From Theionarchaea archaeon (GTDB taxonomy: Archaea > Methanobacteriota_B > Thermococci > Methanofastidiosales > SZ-28-30), in contig JACVGT010000019.1 in the NCBI GenBank assembly GCA_018992685.1, positions 62,001-126,000 on the forward strand: DNA of 64,000 nucleotides, in the 5' to 3' direction. A program made the translations under genes and the position numbers. The notes beneath the pieces are model-generated. The model was not told the DNA's origin and ran no database searches. It saw nothing but the letters and a program-made list of their open reading frames with translations. This document shows, in pieces, positions 60,191-64,000 of the stretch. How positions within the stretch are numbered: position 1 is the first letter of the stretch; each line of letters begins with the position of its first letter.

Positions 60191-63049
60191 ATGGCAACTG
60201 ACAGAATCTTCATCAAAGGTGCATCTCAGCACAACCTGAAAAATATAGACGTAGAGATACCGCGGAACAGTCTGGTGGTGATTACTGGTGTTTCAGGTTC
60301 AGGGAAGTCCTCTTTGGCCTTTGATACCATCTATGCTGAGGGACAGAGGCGCTATGTGGAATCCTTATCGGCCTACGCCCGTCAGTTTCTGGAACAGATG
60401 GACAAGCCCGATGTGGAATACATTGAAGGGTTGTCTCCCGCCATCTCTATTGAACAGAAAGGAGTGAGCAAGAACCCCCGCTCTACCGTGGGGACGGTTA
60501 CTGAAATATATGATTATTTACGATTGCTGTACGCCAGAATTGGTGTCCCTCATTGTCCCGAATGTGGGAAAGAGATCAGAAAGCAGACGCCGCAGGAGAT
60601 TGTGGACCAGGTGCTGGTATTCCAGGGGAAAGAAATCTCTGTGTTGTCCCCCATTGTGAGAGGCAGAAAAGGGATCTATAAGAGAGAGCTGGAGAACCTC
60701 CTGGCCCAGGGATTTACCAGAGCACGCGTTGACGGGGTAATCAGGCACCTGGATGAGGAAGAAATAGACCTGGAGAAGTACAAGAAACATGACATTGAGG
60801 TAGTGGTGGACACCCTTACTGTCTCTCCAGACGAGAAAGAACGAATCGCTGATTCTGTGGAAATGGCCCTGGATCTCAGTGAGGGACTGGTGATCATATC
60901 GACCCCTGAAGACCACATGTATTCTGAACATTTCTCGTGTCCTGACTGTGGCATTTCTTTTGAAGAACTGGAACCCCGGATGTTCTCATTCAACTCACCT
61001 TTTGGGGCCTGTCCTGAATGCCACGGGCTGGGAGAGAGGATGCGCATTGACCCTGAAAAAGTGCTTGACAGCAGACGGTCCATCCGAGAAGGTGCCATTC
61101 GACCCTGGAAGTCTTCCAACCAGGACGGGTACTACATGTCAAAATTGTCCCAGCTGGCAGCGCATCTGAAAATCCCCATGGACAAGCCACTGAAAGAGGT
61201 TCCTCAGAAGACCCTTGATATAATATTATATGGTACACGAGAGCCCATTCATTATGTATTTGAAGGTGACAGGTCCAGATGGGAATATACCGGAGGATTT
61301 GAAGGAGTCATCACCAACCTCAAGAGACGGTACAGCCAGACCAAGTCTGAGTACATCCGATCAGAAATTGAAACCTTCATGAGCAGCATAGCGTGTCCTG
61401 TTTGCAAGGGAAAGCGGCTGAAGCCAGAGAGCCTGTCAGTGACCATACAGGATATGTGCATCACAGACATTACAGAAATGTCCATAAAGGAAGCACAAGA
61501 GTTCTTTGATACACTTGACCTGTCAGAAAAGGAACAGATAATTGCAAAGCAGATTTTGAAGGAGATCAACGAACGGCTGGGGTTCATGGTTTCAGTCGGG
61601 CTGGAATACCTCACCCTTGATAGAAAAGCTGCTACATTATCTGGAGGAGAAGCTCAGAGGATTCGCCTGGCAACCCAGATAGGGTCATCGTTGATGGGTG
61701 TTCTGTACATACTGGATGAACCTTCCATCGGACTGCACCAGAGGGACAATGCCAGGCTGCTGGCCACCTTGCAGCAGCTGAGAGACCTGGGGAACACCGT
61801 GATTGTCATTGAGCACGACGAAGCTACCATGAGAGCTGCAGACCACATCATTGATATGGGACCAGGAGCAGGACTGCATGGAGGGTACGTCGTTGCCCAT
61901 GGAACAGTCACTGATGTCTGTCAGAACCCTCGATCACTGACAGGAAAATACTTGAAGGGTGAACTGTCCATTGAAGTGCCGGCGCAGAGGCTGGAATGGA
62001 ATCGGAGTCTCACCATGAAGGGCGTGCGCCATAATAATTTGAAGAATGTTGATGTGGAAATACCACTGGGAGTATTTGTCTGTATAACAGGTGTCTCAGG
62101 ATCTGGGAAATCATCACTGGTGGATGATACACTGCACAAGGCACTAGCCCAGTACTTCTACGGTTCCTCAGAGAAACCAGGAGCATTTGATGGCATGGAA
62201 GGACTGGAAGCTGTGGATAAGGTAATTATTATTGATCAATCTCCCATTGGAAGGACTCCCCGGTCCAATCCTGCCACATATACGGGTGCCCTCTCCCCCA
62301 TACGACAGCTGTTTTCTCAGATGCCTCAATCCAAGAAGCGGGGGTATAGGCCAGGACGATTCTCGTTCAATGTGAAGGGAGGGCGATGTGAGGCCTGCAA
62401 GGGACATGGACTGGTGAAAATTGAGATGCACTTTTTGCCAGATGTGTATGTACCATGCGAAGTGTGCAAGGGCAGACGGTTCAACAGAGACACACTGAGT
62501 GTCCGATACAAGGGAAAGAGCATTGCAGATGTTCTGGACATGAGCGTGGAAGAGGCTTTGGATTTCTTTGAGAACATACCCACAGTCAAGAGAAAGTTGA
62601 AAACGCTGTATGATGTGGGAATGGGATATATCAAACTGGGGCAACCTGCCACCACGTTGTCTGGAGGAGAGGCCCAGAGAGTGAAACTGTCCCGTGAACT
62701 GTCCAAGAAAGGAACTGGAAGCACCCTGTACATACTGGATGAACCCACCACTGGACTGCATTTTGATGATATCTTGAAACTGCTCAATGTGCTCAAGAAG
62801 CTGGTGAAGCGAGGAAACACTATCCTGGTCATTGAACACAACCTGGACGTGATAAAGACTGCAGACTACATCATTGACCTGGGACCTGAGGGGGGAGAAG
62901 AGGGAGGATATGTTGTGGCCACGGGTACTCCTGAGCAGGTGGCCCAGACAGACACTCACACAGGGAGATTCCTGAGAAAGGTACTTCATGAAGAAGCACA
63001 CAGCATTGAGGAGTCAAGCTCAGAAAGAGCCGGTATCTCTGCATCCTAG
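60191..63049 (+). CDS. uvrA: Excinuclease ABC subunit UvrA
   Basis: The 952-residue protein is a complete UvrA, the damage sensor of bacterial-type nucleotide excision repair. It has two ABC ATPase modules (Walker [15 protein letters not shown] and [13 protein letters not shown]; signatures [12 protein letters not shown] and [16 protein letters not shown]) and zinc modules ([19 protein letters not shown]...[14 protein letters not shown]...CEVCKGRR). Archaea usually gain uvrABC from bacteria. UvrB and UvrC are not in this window. The ATG at 60191 matches the usual start ([18 protein letters not shown]). Confidence 0.97.
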   Translation: MATDRIFIKGASQHNLKNIDVEIPRNSLVVITGVSGSGKSSLAFDTIYAEGQRRYVESLSAYARQFLEQMDKPDVEYIEGLSPAISIEQKGVSKNPRSTVGTVTEIYDYLRLLYARIGVPHCPECGKEIRKQTPQEIVDQVLVFQGKEISVLSPIVRGRKGIYKRELENLLAQGFTRARVDGVIRHLDEEEIDLEKYKKHDIEVVVDTLTVSPDEKERIADSVEMALDLSEGLVIISTPEDHMYSEHFSCPDCGISFEELEPRMFSFNSPFGACPECHGLGERMRIDPEKVLDSRRSIREGAIRPWKSSNQDGYYMSKLSQLAAHLKIPMDKPLKEVPQKTLDIILYGTREPIHYVFEGDRSRWEYTGGFEGVITNLKRRYSQTKSEYIRSEIETFMSSIACPVCKGKRLKPESLSVTIQDMCITDITEMSIKEAQEFFDTLDLSEKEQIIAKQILKEINERLGFMVSVGLEYLTLDRKAATLSGGEAQRIRLATQIGSSLMGVLYILDEPSIGLHQRDNARLLATLQQLRDLGNTVIVIEHDEATMRAADHIIDMGPGAGLHGGYVVAHGTVTDVCQNPRSLTGKYLKGELSIEVPAQRLEWNRSLTMKGVRHNNLKNVDVEIPLGVFVCITGVSGSGKSSLVDDTLHKALAQYFYGSSEKPGAFDGMEGLEAVDKVIIIDQSPIGRTPRSNPATYTGALSPIRQLFSQMPQSKKRGYRPGRFSFNVKGGRCEACKGHGLVKIEMHFLPDVYVPCEVCKGRRFNRDTLSVRYKGKSIADVLDMSVEEALDFFENIPTVKRKLKTLYDVGMGYIKLGQPATTLSGGEAQRVKLSRELSKKGTGSTLYILDEPTTGLHFDDILKLLNVLKKLVKRGNTILVIEHNLDVIKTADYIIDLGPEGGEEGGYVVATGTPEQVAQTDTHTGRFLRKVLHEEAHSIEESSSERAGISAS

Positions 63050-63242
63050 AGGCAAGCAAAGAATACTCCTTTTCTCCTTCATCATCTCTTCTTATGAGGG
63101 TGCACCAACCGTGTCTTGATGGGGTCTTGCTACGTGACCTCTCTCCGATATTTTTCCACTGCTCTTGCGTAACCTCTTTATGGTGTGTTCTGCTAAACAC
63201 AAATGTGTTCGTAGCATACAGAAATGAACAGAGGTAGTTCAA

Positions 63243-63521
63243 ATGGAAAAGCAGGAAGAATTCATCAAAATGCTGGGTTCTAAGGCCACTCGGAGTATAC
63301 TGCAGTTTCTGGACAGGGAGGAGAAAGCGAGATACAAGCAATTTCAGGAGTTTGTGAATACACACACCCTGAACACCCGCCTCAGAGAACTCATGGACTA
63401 TGACCTCATTCAGCACCACATGGTTAGAGAAGACACCAGGAAGGAATGGTACGAACCAACTGAACGAGGCCGAAAGGCTCTCCAACTGCTGAATGAACTG
63501 GCAGAAATGGTAGACTGTTGA
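63243..63521 (+). CDS. Small winged-helix regulator
   Basis: The 92-residue protein consists of one winged helix (MLGSKATRSILQFLDREEKARY, FVNTHTLNTRLRELMDYDLI, YEPTERGRKALQLLNELAEM) close to HxlR or ArsR-type archaeal regulators. No sensing domain is present. The target is unknown. AGGTAG before the ATG is a weak ribosome site. Confidence 0.8.
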   Translation: MEKQEEFIKMLGSKATRSILQFLDREEKARYKQFQEFVNTHTLNTRLRELMDYDLIQHHMVREDTRKEWYEPTERGRKALQLLNELAEMVDC

Positions 63522-63821
63522 GATTTCCGGAGCAGTTCTGTTCCGGCGTGAGTTCGTACGGTCCAAAAAGTCATCTGCTGGGCTCGGAGGGGCGAAAAAA
63601 CATTCATTTTTTTCTGCTGTTAACAGACCAGATTCACTTTTTCAGTAGTCATTCATCCGCAGACTGAAGAATCACATTAAGACCACAAAATCACTTCATG
63701 AGAAAAAGAAGGCAATTCAGAAGATTTTCGGCCTATTTCGCATAAATTCTTTCAGCCTATCATGGGGAGATAGAGATGATCAACCACAAAAGTTAATAAG
63801 TATTTGAAGCATATAGAAATC
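63522..63821. other. Intergenic stretch with T-run terminator
   Basis: A T-run (CATTTTTTTC, 63605-63614) follows the small regulator and may end its transcript. A weak TATA-like AGTTAATAAG at 63791-63800 precedes the last gene by about 25 bases. I see no gene in between. Confidence 0.45.
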
Positions 63822-64000
63822 ATGAAGAGAGTAGCACTCGTGGCGTTGGTGTTGATGATCCCGGTTCCCGCTATGGCACAGCAGATGTGCTGGATTTCAC
63901 CTGCAGAAGGCAGTGAGAATATTGTGATACTGAGGGTTGAGCACACTGCCACGATTCCAAATGATGAGTATGTTGTCATCTATAATACTGGTAGGACATC
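63822..64000 (+). CDS. Start of a secreted protein, possible lamin-tail domain
   Basis: Only 59 codons lie inside the window. They encode a signal peptide (MKRVALVALVLMIPVPAMAQ) and then an extracellular beta-type segment with IPNDEYVVIYNTG, a pattern close to the start of lamin-tail (LTD) domains, which are common in secreted archaeal nucleases and surface proteins. The rest is beyond the window, so the function is open. Confidence 0.65.
   Translation, partial: MKRVALVALVLMIPVPAMAQQMCWISPAEGSENIVILRVEHTATIPNDEYVVIYNTGRT

Noticed and set aside
62168-63001. Long antisense frame of 277 codons opposite uvrA
   Set aside because: It lies fully inside uvrA, is rich in Cys, His and Ser as antisense frames are, and has no domain features.

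Overview
The window is chromosomal DNA of an archaeon, on present evidence an anaerobic euryarchaeote of the sediment or hydrothermal type. Markers are geranylgeranylglyceryl-phosphate synthase (ether lipids), both subunits of DNA topoisomerase VI, PCNA, an ATP-dependent DNA ligase, ribosomal protein L40e, Tsr3, archaemetzincin, a KaiC-type ATPase, a DacZ-type diadenylate cyclase and a Mrp-Mbh membrane-bound [NiFe] hydrogenase. Many genes have a TATA-like box 20-30 bases before the start codon (leaderless or short-leader mRNAs). Genes inside operons tend to carry GGAGG/GGTGA ribosome sites or ATGA overlaps. Large secreted clostripain-like (C11) and gingipain-like (C25) peptidases suggest a protein-degrading life style. 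I cannot fix the order from sequence alone.

Layout. 0-8 kb: end of a DUF438/PAS protein, a ferritin-VIT1 metal transporter, a secreted C11 peptidase with a companion lipoprotein, a radical SAM/SPASM enzyme, a GtrA protein and a TIM-barrel protein. 8-13 kb (minus strand): an M28 peptidase followed by a PRPP-synthetase-like protein, a GNAT-OB-fold fusion and a polytopic membrane protein. 13-17.6 kb (minus): topoisomerase VI B-A, then tsr3, L40e, GGGP synthase and an HTH protein. 18-20 kb: lipoate ligase facing a hydrogenase-type maturation peptidase and a GcvH-like lipoyl carrier. 20.8-25 kb: KaiC-like ATPase with a partner, PadR regulator, inositol-1-phosphate synthase and PCNA. 25-33 kb (minus): C25 peptidase, the ligase-TrmO-MutS-like operon and two tandem four-helix membrane paralogues. 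33-41.6 kb: FIST protein, AsnC/Lrp regulator divergent from a PEPCK(ATP)-like protein, then two damaged genes (a frameshifted archaeal asparagine synthetase and a glycoside-hydrolase-like gene with an in-frame UAG), an AK6/Fap7 kinase and a radical SAM enzyme of the spore-photolyase type.

41.7-50.8 kb is the centrepiece: one tightly packed minus-strand operon of 15 genes encoding a CooF-like four-cluster ferredoxin, a shortened CO-dehydrogenase-like (mini-CooS) protein and a complete Mrp-Mbh hydrogenase. The mini-CooS keeps the B-cluster cysteines but seems to lack the D-cluster cysteines and two C-cluster ligands. It is therefore either an altered CODH or a nickel-iron protein of unknown reaction, wired through CooF to a proton-reducing, ion-pumping hydrogenase.

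51-64 kb: diadenylate cyclase with an MscS-type channel, a secreted phosphodiesterase, a HEAT-repeat protein, an ECF-like membrane protein with a small lipoprotein, a winged-helix regulator with a PfkB kinase, archaemetzincin, UvrA, a small HTH regulator and the start of a secreted protein. No rRNA, convincing tRNA, CRISPR array or transposon was seen.
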